Below are positions 16,468 through 25,212 of a DNA stretch of 55,080 nucleotides, piece by piece. The stretch is from Phycisphaeraceae bacterium. GTDB taxonomy: Bacteria > Planctomycetota > Phycisphaerae > Phycisphaerales > UBA1924. Under the pieces are notes generated by a model. The model did not search any database. It saw nothing but the letters and a program-made list of their open reading frames with translations, and was not told the DNA's origin. Location: the NCBI GenBank assembly GCA_020639215.1, contig JACKHA010000015.1, forward strand, positions 1 to 55,080. Reading direction: 5' to 3'. How positions within the stretch are numbered: the stretch's first letter is position 1; each line of letters starts with the position of its first letter. A program made the translations under genes and the position numbers.

Positions 16468-16983
16468 TCAAGTACGCAGGCGCTGGGCGAGCGGCCCCTC
16501 GAACACGAACGTGCGGGCGGTGGCGGGCGCGGCTCCGACTGGGGTTTCGGGCACGCCGATCCGCACCCACGTCAGACGCTCGGGCGGCAATGCGTCGGCG
16601 ACGCGCGTGGCCCACTCCACCACGACGACACCCCCGCCCGCGAGGAGTCGGTCCCACCCGATCGCGTCCAGGTCCTCGCCCGAACGCAGGCGGTAGGCGT
16701 CGATGTGGACGAGCGTCCAGCCGCGATCGGTCGGGTACTCGTGGGCCAGTACATACGTCGGGCTGGCCACCAGCCCCGGCGCGACGCCCAGAGCCGCCGC
16801 CAGGTGGCGGACGAACGTGGTCTTGCCCGCGCCCATCGGACCATCCATCGCGAGGATCTCGCCCGTTTGCAGCGCCATCGCCACGCGGGCCGCCAGCGTC
16901 GCGGTGTCGTCCTCGGTCCCCACCGTGACGCTCGCGCGAGTGGGCCGCGTTGACCCGGTGATTCTGGTCGGCGTGTCTGGCAC
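16468..16983 (-). CDS. tsaE: tRNA threonylcarbamoyladenosine biosynthesis ATPase TsaE
   Basis: A 171-residue TsaE, the ATPase that drives the TsaB-TsaD complex in making t6A at position 37 of ANN-decoding tRNAs. It shows the Walker A motif GPMGAGKTTFVRHL, SPTYVLAHEY, VHIDAYRL and VVVEWATRV. The listed start is a GTG at 16983; a start further inside, nearer the conserved domain, cannot be excluded because no Shine-Dalgarno site is clear. It follows the sigma54 response regulator by 52 bp on the same strand and may be read from that operon. Confidence 0.9.
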   Translation of the reverse strand: MPDTPTRITGSTRPTRASVTVGTEDDTATLAARVAMALQTGEILAMDGPMGAGKTTFVRHLAAALGVAPGLVASPTYVLAHEYPTDRGWTLVHIDAYRLRSGEDLDAIGWDRLLAGGGVVVVEWATRVADALPPERLTWVRIGVPETPVGAAPATARTFVFEGPLAQRLRT

Positions 16984-17035
16984 GGGTGATTGTTGGGTGG
17001 GTGATGACGCCTCGCCGGTCCCCGCTGGGCGTCGC

Positions 17036-18514
17036 TCACCCCGCCCGGCGCTCGCCGTCGTCCTCGATGCCCAGTGCTTTCATCTTCTTGTACAGCGTCG
17101 TGCGGTTGATGCCAAGGTCGTCGGCGGTCTTCTGGCGGTTCCAGGCGTTGGCCGCCAGGGCCTTGAGCAGGATCCGCTTCTCCGGCTCGCGCAAGGCGTG
17201 CTCGAGCGTCATGGGCACCCAGTCGGCGTCATCGTTCTCAGCGCTCGTCTTGTGCACATGCAGCAGGCGGCGAACCAGCGGGGACGCGGCGTCCGCCTCG
17301 CCCGTGACCTGCCCCGGCAGGTCCTCGGTCCCGATCGTGGAGCCGCGCGTCAGCACCGCGGCCCGCTCGACGACGTTCTGGAGTTCCCGCACGTTGCCGG
17401 GGAACGGGTACCGGCGGAGGGCGTCCATCGCGTCGGGCGAGAACCCCACGATCTGCCGCCCGAGTTCGCTCGAGTACTTCTCGAGGAAGTGCCCGGCCAG
17501 GATCGGGATGTCGCTCGTCCGCTCGCGCAGCGGCGGGAGCTCGATCTTCACGACGTTGATGCGGTAGTACAGGTCCTGGCGGAAGGAGCCCTGGGCCACC
17601 AGCACCTCGAGCGGCTGGTTCGAGGCCAGCACCACCCGAACGTCCACCTCGACCGTCTGGGTCGCACCCACGGGCTCGAACTTGCGCTCCTGCAGCACCC
17701 GCAGCAGCTTGAGCTGCATCGCGGGCGAGGCGGAGTTGATCTCGTCGAGGAAGATGGTGCCCCCGTCGGCCGCGAGGAACCGCCCCACCTTGTCCGCGTG
17801 GGCCCCGGTGAACGCGCCCTTGACGTGCCCGAACAGTTCGGACTCGAGCAGCGTTTCGGGGATCGACCCGCACGAGAGCTCGACGAACGCCTTGTTCCGG
17901 CGCGGCGATCGCTGGTGGATCGCGTGGGCGATCAGGCTCTTGCCGGTCCCGCTCTCGCCGGTCATCAGCACGGTCGTGCGGCTCGGGGCCACCGCCTCGA
18001 CCAGCTCGAAGATCCGGCGCATGCGGTGGTCGGACCCTACCACGTTCTCCAGCCCGAAGCGCGAGTCCAGTTGCCGCCGCAGCAGCATGTTCTCGGCCAG
18101 CAGGGCCTGCTGACGGAGGGCCCGCTCCAGGCTCATGCGCAGCTCATCATCGACAACAGGTTTGGTGAGGTAGTCGCTGGCGCCGAGTCGCAGCGCTTCG
18201 ACCGCCGACTCGACCGTGCCGTAGCCCGTGAGCATGATGACCACCGTGTCCGGGTGGTCGCGGTTGATGCGCCTGAGCAGCTCCATGCCGCTGGTGCCCG
18301 GCAGCGACACATCGGAGATCACGACGGCGAACGCCTCGGGCCCGCGAGAGGGCCCGTCGATGCCGGTGGACGCGGCGGCCAGCATCTCGCCCGCTTCGCC
18401 GGCGTCGAGGGCCGTCGCGGTTCGGTAGCCCTCGCCCGCCAGCAGTTCGGCGAGCGACTCGGCCACGATCGGGTCGTCGTCGACAATCAGGATCTTGGGG
18501 CGTGGCTCGGCCAT
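17036..18514 (-). CDS. Sigma54-dependent response regulator (NtrC family)
   Basis: A 492-residue three-domain regulator. Residues 1-125 are a receiver domain with the acidic pocket DDD (12-14) and phosphoacceptor Asp68 in VVISDVSLPG. The central AAA+ domain has GESGTGKSLIAHAIH (Walker A) and the sigma54-contact loop GAFTGAHAD, with FLDEINSASPAMQLKLLRVLQ around Walker B. The C-terminus holds a Fis-type helix-turn-helix (NRQKTADDLGINRTTLYKKM). The start at 18514 lies 59 bp after the kinase gene, so the two form a two-component operon. It should activate sigma54 promoters; a weak candidate lies at 37299-37315, but no target is proven. Confidence 0.94.
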   Translation of the reverse strand: MAEPRPKILIVDDDPIVAESLAELLAGEGYRTATALDAGEAGEMLAAASTGIDGPSRGPEAFAVVISDVSLPGTSGMELLRRINRDHPDTVVIMLTGYGTVESAVEALRLGASDYLTKPVVDDELRMSLERALRQQALLAENMLLRRQLDSRFGLENVVGSDHRMRRIFELVEAVAPSRTTVLMTGESGTGKSLIAHAIHQRSPRRNKAFVELSCGSIPETLLESELFGHVKGAFTGAHADKVGRFLAADGGTIFLDEINSASPAMQLKLLRVLQERKFEPVGATQTVEVDVRVVLASNQPLEVLVAQGSFRQDLYYRINVVKIELPPLRERTSDIPILAGHFLEKYSSELGRQIVGFSPDAMDALRRYPFPGNVRELQNVVERAAVLTRGSTIGTEDLPGQVTGEADAASPLVRRLLHVHKTSAENDDADWVPMTLEHALREPEKRILLKALAANAWNRQKTADDLGINRTTLYKKMKALGIEDDGERRAG

Positions 18515-18573
18515 GGTGTCCGACGCGATGTGCGTGACGCTGTGGGATGGGATGGACGCAACTCGAGAGGCGT

Positions 18574-19440
18574 CTAGGAGGATGCGGTTCCGTCGGACTG
18601 CCCGATCAATCGTTCCGCATCGGTGCGGGCCGGCCACACGACGCTGAACCGAGCGCCGATGACGCCAGGGGCCGTGCCGGGGGCGCTGGCATCACCCAGC
18701 CGCGGCTGCAGAGAGATCCGCCCGCCCGCACGAGCCACGATGTCGCGGGCCACGGCCAATCCGATGCCGTGCCCCCCGGGCGTGGTCGTGAACCCATGCT
18801 GGAACACGCGATCGCCCCCCGGCGGCGGGCCGATTCCGTCGTCGAGGATCTCCAGGCGGAGCACCGACGCGGCGCCACCGGTCGCCAGACGTTGGGCCGT
18901 GACATCGATGCGACCGGCCCCGGCACCCCGCCGGTCGGCTCGCTGCTCGATGGCCGTGATCGCGTTGGTCAGGCCGTTGAGCACGATCGAGTACAGCGCA
19001 CCTGCCGGCAGCTCCGCGCAGTCCGGCTCGATGTCCACGCCGATCTCGATTCCCGAGAGCGCGGCCCGCGGCAGGCTGACCTGCACCGCGTGGCGCACCG
19101 CCTGCAACACCGTCAAGGGGCTCTGGGCTCCGGCCATCTGCGAGCCCAGCGGCCCGCTGGCGCCGCGCATCGCCGTCGAGACCAGATCCGACATTCGCAC
19201 CAGGGCCCGCTGGACGGTCTCGATCTGGCGTTTGGCGTCGTCGAGGCGGTCGGGCTCGCTGCCAGGGCCGCGGATGGCCCGCTCGGCCAGTCCCAGGCAC
19301 CGCATCGAGCCGTCGAGAATGTTCGAGAGTTCGTGGGCCAGGTGCTCGACCCGCCCCACGCCGCCGACCGCGTCGTCTGGCGTCGGGCGGAGGGGCGGGG
19401 TAGGTGGCGTCGGGGGATGTTGCTCCATCGCCACACCCAT
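18574..19440 (-). CDS. Cytoplasmic sensor histidine kinase
   Basis: A 288-residue kinase with no membrane segment. The phosphoacceptor is His36 in HLAHELSNILDG, followed by a dimerisation helix and a HATPase domain containing NGLTNAITAIEQ (N box), LEILDDGIGPPPG (G1), and GGHGIGLAVARDIV (G2). The region before His36 is a short Pro-rich tail, so no sensory domain is encoded; input must come from a partner or from the cytoplasm. The architecture and the downstream NtrC-type regulator resemble NtrB/AtoS-like pairs. The ATG at 19440 is preferred; ATG 19428 is four residues further in. Confidence 0.85.
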   Translation of the reverse strand: MGVAMEQHPPTPPTPPLRPTPDDAVGGVGRVEHLAHELSNILDGSMRCLGLAERAIRGPGSEPDRLDDAKRQIETVQRALVRMSDLVSTAMRGASGPLGSQMAGAQSPLTVLQAVRHAVQVSLPRAALSGIEIGVDIEPDCAELPAGALYSIVLNGLTNAITAIEQRADRRGAGAGRIDVTAQRLATGGAASVLRLEILDDGIGPPPGGDRVFQHGFTTTPGGHGIGLAVARDIVARAGGRISLQPRLGDASAPGTAPGVIGARFSVVWPARTDAERLIGQSDGTASS

Positions 19441-19676
19441 CGGCCACCGCCCGCCCCCCGCGTGAGCGGACGTTGCCCGCACGCGACAGCGCGCCGGGTG
19501 CGGGCGTCGCTCTGGGCGCTCTGGGCGTCGCGTGCGGGGAACATGGGCAGAAACTGCGTGCCCGATGCCGCAAGACGCTCGACCCGGCCCTCCCGGCGAG
19601 GCTCCGGTCTCGAGAGACGCCGCGGCAAGGTGCCCCATCCCGATCCTCCGCACCGACAGGCTCCGGTGTCAACTCA

Positions 19677-19682
19677 TACCGT
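19677..19682 (+). promoter_or_regulatory. -10 box TACCGT, predicted leaderless GTG start
   Basis: TACCGT followed by six bases (TCCCGC) and a GTG at 19689. This spacing, seen at several other genes here, is what selects the GTG as the start. Confidence 0.45.
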
Positions 19683-19688
19683 TCCCGC

Positions 19689-20420
19689 GTGGCGTTCGGG
19701 ATCCACATCGTATCGGAGCTGCTCGAGCGTGGCCCTCGTGCGGAGGCGGCCGGAGCCCGCCTCGCTGCCCCCCGCGGCACAGAGGTCCGCCAGTGGTCGT
19801 GCCCGACGTGCGAGTACGACCTTTCGGGCCTGGCCGCGGACGCGATCTGCCCGGAGTGCGGCCTCCGACTCGAACCCGGCGTGCTGCACCTTTCCGGTTG
19901 GAAGGCCAGCCATGACGTGCCGACCGGTCCGCGTGCGCGGGTTCGCGCGGCCATTGTCAGCCTCTGGATCGCGGCGTTCGTCGCCGTTCCGTTGTCACGC
20001 AGGATGGGGCTTCTCTCGTGGGGCGTGCCGTGGCCCGTCTGGGTGCTCGGGTTGGCCGCCCTGATCTTCACCGCCCTGCTGCTGAGATCCGGGCGTTCGG
20101 CGGCGGCGTCGACGCGACCGGTCCACGTCCAACTCGCGCCCGATGGCGTCCGCGTGCCGAAGCACTGGACCGGGCCAAAAAGGGTCGCGTGGAGCCGCTT
20201 CGAGCGGCTCCGGTTCCGGCGCGTGCGCCGAGGCATGTACCGCTTGGAGTTGCTCGCCCCGTTCTGGAGGCGCCACTTTCACGAGACCTGGCCATGGAAC
20301 GCCGGTCTCTGGCACGTGCGCGCGGTCTTTCCGGCGAGCCGGCGGGACGCGGCCTTGGTGCGGCGCATCGCCAGGCGCCGCCTCAGTGCAGCACCCGAAC
20401 CACTTCCGCCTCGTCCGTAA
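19689..20420 (+). CDS. Zinc-ribbon membrane protein of unknown function
   Basis: A 243-residue protein of a type common in planctomycetes. A four-Cys zinc ribbon, CPTCEYDLSGLAADAICPEC, lies near residues 38-57, followed by two hydrophobic segments (AIVSLWIAAFVAVPLS and WPVWVLGLAALIFTALLL) and a basic C-terminal domain with many Arg and Trp residues (for example KRVAWSRFERLRFRRVRRG). No catalytic motif is recognised. The GTG at 19689 is chosen because of its -10 box spacing and the lack of family-like sequence upstream. Its last 38 bases overlap the convergent gspE. Confidence 0.65.
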   Translation: MAFGIHIVSELLERGPRAEAAGARLAAPRGTEVRQWSCPTCEYDLSGLAADAICPECGLRLEPGVLHLSGWKASHDVPTGPRARVRAAIVSLWIAAFVAVPLSRRMGLLSWGVPWPVWVLGLAALIFTALLLRSGRSAAASTRPVHVQLAPDGVRVPKHWTGPKRVAWSRFERLRFRRVRRGMYRLELLAPFWRRHFHETWPWNAGLWHVRAVFPASRRDAALVRRIARRRLSAAPEPLPPRP

Positions 20421-22146
20421 GACCCCGGGCCGCCTTCTCCATCGCGTCATCCCGCATGGGGCGGTACCCGGCCTTCACCGCGGCTTCGCGCAGCGTCACG
20501 CCGTCGGCCCGCTCGGCGGTCAGGCGACGCAGCTCGTCGTTCATGACCATGAGCTCGTACACCGCCAGGCGGCCCTTGTACGTCGACCCGCCGCAGACCT
20601 CGCACCGCGCCGGGCTCCCCGTGCGGTCCAGCCCGCCGCCCGGGCTCAGGCCCGAACCCTTGCACGCCTGGCACTGGCGTCGCAGCAGGCGCTGGCCCAT
20701 CACGCCCAGCAGCGACGACGTGACCAGGTACGGCTCGGCCCCCACGTCGATCAGGCGCGGGATCGCCCCCGGCGCATCGTTCGTGTGCAGCGTCGCGAGC
20801 ACGAAGTGGCCCGTGAGCGACGCCTGGATCGCCAGCGACGCCGTCTCCGGGTCGCGGATCTCGCCGACCAGGATCACGTCCGGGTCCTGACGAAGCAGCG
20901 AGCGCAGACCGGTCGCGAACGTCACGCCACGCTTGGGGTTGACCTGCATCTGGCTGATGCCGTCGAGCTGGTACTCGACGGGGTCCTCGATGGTCATCAC
21001 GTTGCGGCTGTTGCGGTCAATCTTGCCCAGGCACGCGTACAGCGTGGTCGTCTTGCCCGACCCGGTCGGGCCCGTCACCAGCACCATGCCGTAGGGGCGG
21101 TCCACGAGGTCCAGCAGCTGGGCCTGCATCTGGCCCGACATGCCCACGGCGTCGAGGGTCAGCTGCGTGCTGGACTGATCGAGCAGCCGCAGCACCACCC
21201 GCTCGCCCCAGATCGTCGGGATGACCGAAAGGCGGATGTCCACTTTCTTCGAGCCGACCCGCACCGTCGTCTGCCCGTCCTGCGGGCTGTGGCGGTTGGC
21301 GATGTCGAGTTCGGTCATGACCTTCAGGCGCGTCGAGATCGCCGGGGCCAGCGTCAGCGGCGGGCTGAACGCATCGTACAGCATGCCGTCCACGCGGAAG
21401 CGGATCGTGAGCCGCTCCTCCTGCGGGTGGACGTGGATGTCCGACGCGCGCCGGCGCACCGCCTCGAACAGGATCATGTTCACCAGGCGGATCACCGGGG
21501 TCTGGCGGGCCAGCGCGAGCAGGTCCGTCCCGCCCTGGCCGACGCCCGCCGCCGCGGAGGCGAAGGCCGACTCGTCCAGCGGCATCTCGTCGATGATCTC
21601 GGTGACCAGGTCGCCGCGCTGCTCGTAGCCGCGGTTGATGAGGTTGGCGACCGCGCCGCGCGGCGTGAGCACGAGGCGGATCGGCATGTCCAGCAGCGAC
21701 TCGAGCAGCGAGAACGTCGCGGGCTGCATCGGCTGGGCCGTCGCCACGACCATGACGGGCTGGCCGTCCTCGACGACCGTCTCGACGCCGGCGACGTGGC
21801 GAGATCTGGCGTCGTCCGGCGGGACGAGCTCGTAGAACCGCTGGGCCGAGTCCTCGAGGCGCGGCTCGGCCACGAACGACAGGCCCGTGCGCTCGGCCAG
21901 CTTCTCGAGAGCCGTCTGCTCGTCGAGCGCCAGGATCTGCAGCATCACGTCCCACGGTTCCTCATCGGAGCCGGGGGCGCGGGGGAAGGCACGCAACTGC
22001 TCGGGCGAGATCTCGATCGGGTGGAACAGGCGGGCGATCCGCGAGAAGTCGTCGGAAACGACCGAGGCGGTGCGGAGCGCATCATCGCCCGCGCCGTGGC
22101 GTCGGGCCAGGGGGTCGCGTCGTCCGGATGGAAGGCGTTTGGACAT
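20383..22146 (-). CDS. gspE: Type II secretion/pilus assembly ATPase GspE/PilB family
   Basis: A 587-residue hexameric ATPase that powers pseudopilus or pilus assembly at the inner membrane. An N1-like domain (residues 30-150) precedes the core with Walker A GPTGSGKTTTLYACL, the Asp/His boxes (ILVGEIRDPETASLAIQ, LATLHTNDAPGAIPRL) and a tetracysteine zinc site (CQACKGSG, CEVCGGST) typical of GspE/PilB. The C-terminus is DEAEVVRVLH. It follows gspD on the same strand, with an octamer repeat array between. No gspF, gspG or pilM-type gene is nearby, so whether it serves a type II system or a type IV pilus rests on the adjacent GspD. Confidence 0.92.
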   Translation of the reverse strand: MSKRLPSGRRDPLARRHGAGDDALRTASVVSDDFSRIARLFHPIEISPEQLRAFPRAPGSDEEPWDVMLQILALDEQTALEKLAERTGLSFVAEPRLEDSAQRFYELVPPDDARSRHVAGVETVVEDGQPVMVVATAQPMQPATFSLLESLLDMPIRLVLTPRGAVANLINRGYEQRGDLVTEIIDEMPLDESAFASAAAGVGQGGTDLLALARQTPVIRLVNMILFEAVRRRASDIHVHPQEERLTIRFRVDGMLYDAFSPPLTLAPAISTRLKVMTELDIANRHSPQDGQTTVRVGSKKVDIRLSVIPTIWGERVVLRLLDQSSTQLTLDAVGMSGQMQAQLLDLVDRPYGMVLVTGPTGSGKTTTLYACLGKIDRNSRNVMTIEDPVEYQLDGISQMQVNPKRGVTFATGLRSLLRQDPDVILVGEIRDPETASLAIQASLTGHFVLATLHTNDAPGAIPRLIDVGAEPYLVTSSLLGVMGQRLLRRQCQACKGSGLSPGGGLDRTGSPARCEVCGGSTYKGRLAVYELMVMNDELRRLTAERADGVTLREAAVKAGYRPMRDDAMEKAARGLTDEAEVVRVLH

Positions 22147-22196
22147 AGGGGGCTCGGGAAGCTACTGGTTGGATGTGGCTGAGTTTTGCATCGGCG

Positions 22197-22236
22197 GCAA
22201 GCGACGGAGCGACGCACCGACGAAGCGACGGAGGGG
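22197..22236. repeat. Octamer repeat array between gspD and gspE
   Basis: Five tandem 8-bp units: GCAAGCGA, CGGAGCGA, CGCACCGA, CGAAGCGA, CGGAGGGG. The unit resembles that of 9124-9278. A possible imperfect partner (CCCTCCGCG and CCCCCTCCGCG) lies at about 22310-22336, by the end of gspD. Confidence 0.6.
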
Positions 22237-22334
22237 GAAGAGAGAATCGGCCGGAGCCACACGACGCATCATCATCCTCACCACATCATCCCTCCGCGCT
22301 CCTCGGCCCCCTCCGCGACCCCTGCGTACTCCCC

Positions 22335-24878
22335 TTACGGCTCCAACCGCGGCGCGGGAGCCGGCGAGATGATGTCGATCATCCGCGGCTGGATCTGGGG
22401 CACGCCGTCGGGGAACTCCACCTCGCTCTGCGGGCCTCGCGTCAGCAGGCGCATGTCCTGGAACGACGGATCGGACATGATGTAGGGCGTGATGAACACG
22501 TAGAGCACCGCGCTGGTGTCGTTCTGGTTCGTGTCGCGGAACAGGTGCCCGATCAGCGGGATGTCGCCGATGATCGGGATCTTCACCACCGTGTTGCGGG
22601 TGTCCTCGACCACGATGCCGCCCACCACGATGGTCGCGTCCGACGGGATCGTGACCGCCTCGGCGGTGACGGTGCGGTCCTGCTTGGGCGGGGGCACGCC
22701 GTCGGCCGTCGAAACGCCGGTGAAGTTCGAGAGCGTGATCTCGTACTCCATGCGGATCCAGCCGTTGCTCGATATACTGGGCGTGACCGTGAGCGTCGTG
22801 CCCGCGTCCTCGTAGCCGTTGAACGCCGTGACCGAGGGGGCGCCGGTGGTCTGGCTGGTCGAGGTCGTCGGTTGCTGGTCGATGGCCTGGATCGAGGCCT
22901 CGAAGTTGTCGTTCACCAGGAGCTGCGGGCTCGAGACGATCCGCGAGTCGGTGTCCGTCGCCGTTGCGTGCATGATGATCGGCACGTACTTGCTCTGGAT
23001 CACCGCGGTGGTCAGGCCGGTCAGGTTCGCAAGGGGTTGACGCGGGTCGGAGATATCCGTGGTCCCATCGGCCCGATTGAGCCCGAAGTTCGTCTGGATG
23101 ATCGGGTCGCCCGCGGCGTTGATGACCTGCGTCTCGAACGCCAGGCGGCTCGCCTCGGTGTTCGACACCGCGACGATGTGGGCCCGGATGTACACCTGCT
23201 GGCGGCGCATGTCCAGATCGCCGATCAGCCGCTCGTACTGCGGCTGCAGGTTGGCCGGGGCCCGCACCAAGATCTGGTTGTTGGCGATGTCCGCGACGAT
23301 CTGCGTGTACTCGTCGCCGAACAGCGACACGCCCTGGTCCGGCCCGCCCTGCTGCTGGAACCCGAGGAACGGGTTGAACGGCTGCTGCTGCTGCCCGCCG
23401 CCGGTGGGCAGCAGGCTGCCTCCCTCGCCGCCGGCCGCCTGGCCCAGGATCAGCTGGCGGAGCAGGTCCGCGGTCTCCTCCGCGTCGGCGTTCTGCAGGG
23501 CGTAGGCGCGGATGGTGACCGCCTCGCTCTCGAGCCCGATGTCCTCGATCAGGCGGGCCAGGATCGCGTGCTGCTCGGGCGTGCCGAAGTAGATGATCTT
23601 GCCGCGCCGGACGTCCACGATCATGCGCGAGCCGCGCGCCAGCGTGTCGGGCGCCTGGCTCTGCTGCTGCTGGCCCGGGAACACGAACCCGCCGAACTGG
23701 TTCTGGTTCTGGGACTCCTGCTCGATGACCACGACCTCGCCCAGGCCCTGGCCGCGCGCCAGGTTGGCGATCTGCTCGGCGTACTGCCCGGCGTCGTAGC
23801 TGCGGCTCTCGAGGCGGCTGGCCACGTCGATCCGCTCGATCACCTGGCGGACCAGATCCAGTTCCTCCGGGCGTCCGCTGAAGATCAGGGCGTTGCCCTG
23901 GGCGTTGACCATCAGGCGGGCCTCGATGTTCGTGATTAGGCCCGACGTGCGGTTGCCGGTCTGCGGCTGGCCCGGCGCGGCGGGGTTCTGGAACTGGGGG
24001 AACTGGTTCGGCTGGTTGGGCTGCGTGCCGCCGGAGGGTGCGCCGCCGAGCAGCTCGATCGCCCGGTCGCGTGCCGCGGGCGCCGAGATGTTCCGCAGCG
24101 GCACTTCGAAGAACTGGACCTGGAGCATCTGGTCCCGCACCTGCTCGATGGCTCGCTCCACGATCATCACGGTCCGCGGCGTGTCGGTCACGGCGATCAG
24201 CCCGAGATCGTCGAAGTACACGACCCGGGCCGAGGTCGCCCGAGACGGCGGGAACACCGACTCAACCAGCGGACGCAGCGACGAGGGCTTCATGTTGGGC
24301 GTCGGGATGAGACGGGTCGTCATGTCCGACGGCACGATCGTGTCGCCGCTGGCGGGCACGATCTGGTACCACCCGCTCGCCTCCTGGTAGATCATGTAGT
24401 TCCGCTGCTCGAGCAGGTCGTTGAGGAACGTGATCATCTGGTCGCGCCGGAGCTCGATCGGGCGGTTGATCACGACCTGGCCGGACAGGTCCGGGTCCAC
24501 CACGACATTGATCTGCAGCGCGTTGACGATGTAGTCCACGATCTCGGTGAGCTCGGCCGGCTCGGTGAACGCCGGGATGGTGTAGATCCCCTCTCGCCCG
24601 CCGGTCGGCGGGACGGTCACGCTCGGCTGGCGACTCGGGGCCGCCCCCGGAACGGCCCCCGGCGCCGTCGGCGTTGCGGAGGGCGACAGCGGCGTGCCCG
24701 GCTGACGCACCGGCTCGCCCGGAAGATTCAGTTGCTGGCCGCCCGCCGACGCCGCCAACCCTGCGAGCGCGACGAGCGACACCAGCCGCGCCACGCCACG
24801 CCGATTCCGGCCCAGTGATCCAAGGCGTGACCCAGCCTGCGTACCGCGCCGCCCACACGTGCTGTCTGCTTGCCGCAT
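22335..24878 (-). CDS. gspD: Type II secretion system secretin GspD
   Basis: An 847-residue secretin that forms the outer-membrane gate of a type II secretion system. After a signal peptide (ARLVSLVALAGLAASAGG) and a Pro-rich linker, N0/N1-type domains follow (IVDYIVNALQINVVVDPDLSG, then TRLIPTPNMKPSSLRPLVES with VVYFDDLGLIAVTDT). A second N-domain block contains QANQ/NQFPQFQN-type Gln/Asn-rich loops. The secretin domain ends with the signature IVVGGIVVEDTRNTVVKIP followed by IPLIGHLFR and LYVFITPYIM. The ATG at 24878 is preceded by GGGGA. Large Gln/Asn-rich insertions near residues 270-320 and 480-520 are unusual but probably surface loops. Confidence 0.92.
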   Translation of the reverse strand: MRQADSTCGRRGTQAGSRLGSLGRNRRGVARLVSLVALAGLAASAGGQQLNLPGEPVRQPGTPLSPSATPTAPGAVPGAAPSRQPSVTVPPTGGREGIYTIPAFTEPAELTEIVDYIVNALQINVVVDPDLSGQVVINRPIELRRDQMITFLNDLLEQRNYMIYQEASGWYQIVPASGDTIVPSDMTTRLIPTPNMKPSSLRPLVESVFPPSRATSARVVYFDDLGLIAVTDTPRTVMIVERAIEQVRDQMLQVQFFEVPLRNISAPAARDRAIELLGGAPSGGTQPNQPNQFPQFQNPAAPGQPQTGNRTSGLITNIEARLMVNAQGNALIFSGRPEELDLVRQVIERIDVASRLESRSYDAGQYAEQIANLARGQGLGEVVVIEQESQNQNQFGGFVFPGQQQQSQAPDTLARGSRMIVDVRRGKIIYFGTPEQHAILARLIEDIGLESEAVTIRAYALQNADAEETADLLRQLILGQAAGGEGGSLLPTGGGQQQQPFNPFLGFQQQGGPDQGVSLFGDEYTQIVADIANNQILVRAPANLQPQYERLIGDLDMRRQQVYIRAHIVAVSNTEASRLAFETQVINAAGDPIIQTNFGLNRADGTTDISDPRQPLANLTGLTTAVIQSKYVPIIMHATATDTDSRIVSSPQLLVNDNFEASIQAIDQQPTTSTSQTTGAPSVTAFNGYEDAGTTLTVTPSISSNGWIRMEYEITLSNFTGVSTADGVPPPKQDRTVTAEAVTIPSDATIVVGGIVVEDTRNTVVKIPIIGDIPLIGHLFRDTNQNDTSAVLYVFITPYIMSDPSFQDMRLLTRGPQSEVEFPDGVPQIQPRMIDIISPAPAPRLEP

Positions 24879-25212
24879 GACCAAATCCCCTGCGTTGCCG
24901 ATCCCACCGCTCGCGTCCGAGAGCCCACGGCAGACTCACCCGCCACGCCCTCGGCCCCCTGTCTACCGGCTCGCCGCCGCCGGGGCACGCTCCTGAGGCA
25001 AAAAACGCGCCACAACCGCGCCCCGATTGCGCCCCGATCGCGCCGGATCGGTCGGATTGTTGCCCCCCCCGCCCGGCGGGCGACCACACCGCCCGCGATC
25101 GGAGACAGACCGCAACCCGGTTGCATTCCGATCCAGCAAGAGCGGGGCCGCGGCTCCGCGCCATGCCGGCGCACCCCGACGCCCAACGCACGACCCGGCC
25201 CAACAATGCCCG
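24879..25212. other. Divergent intergenic region, no clear element
   Basis: Between gspD and the BtuF-like gene. It holds a short direct repeat (GCGCCCCGAT followed by TGCGCC/CGCGCC, about 25020-25046), a run of about eight C, and a GC palindrome near 25142 (GGGGCCGCGG). I searched by eye for a cobalamin riboswitch and saw no B12 box. A TAGACA box on the minus strand could be part of the gspD promoter. Confidence 0.35.

Noticed and set aside
24879..25212. Possible cobalamin riboswitch upstream of the BtuF-like gene
   Set aside because: No B12 box or the expected paired elements could be found; only GC-rich short repeats are present.
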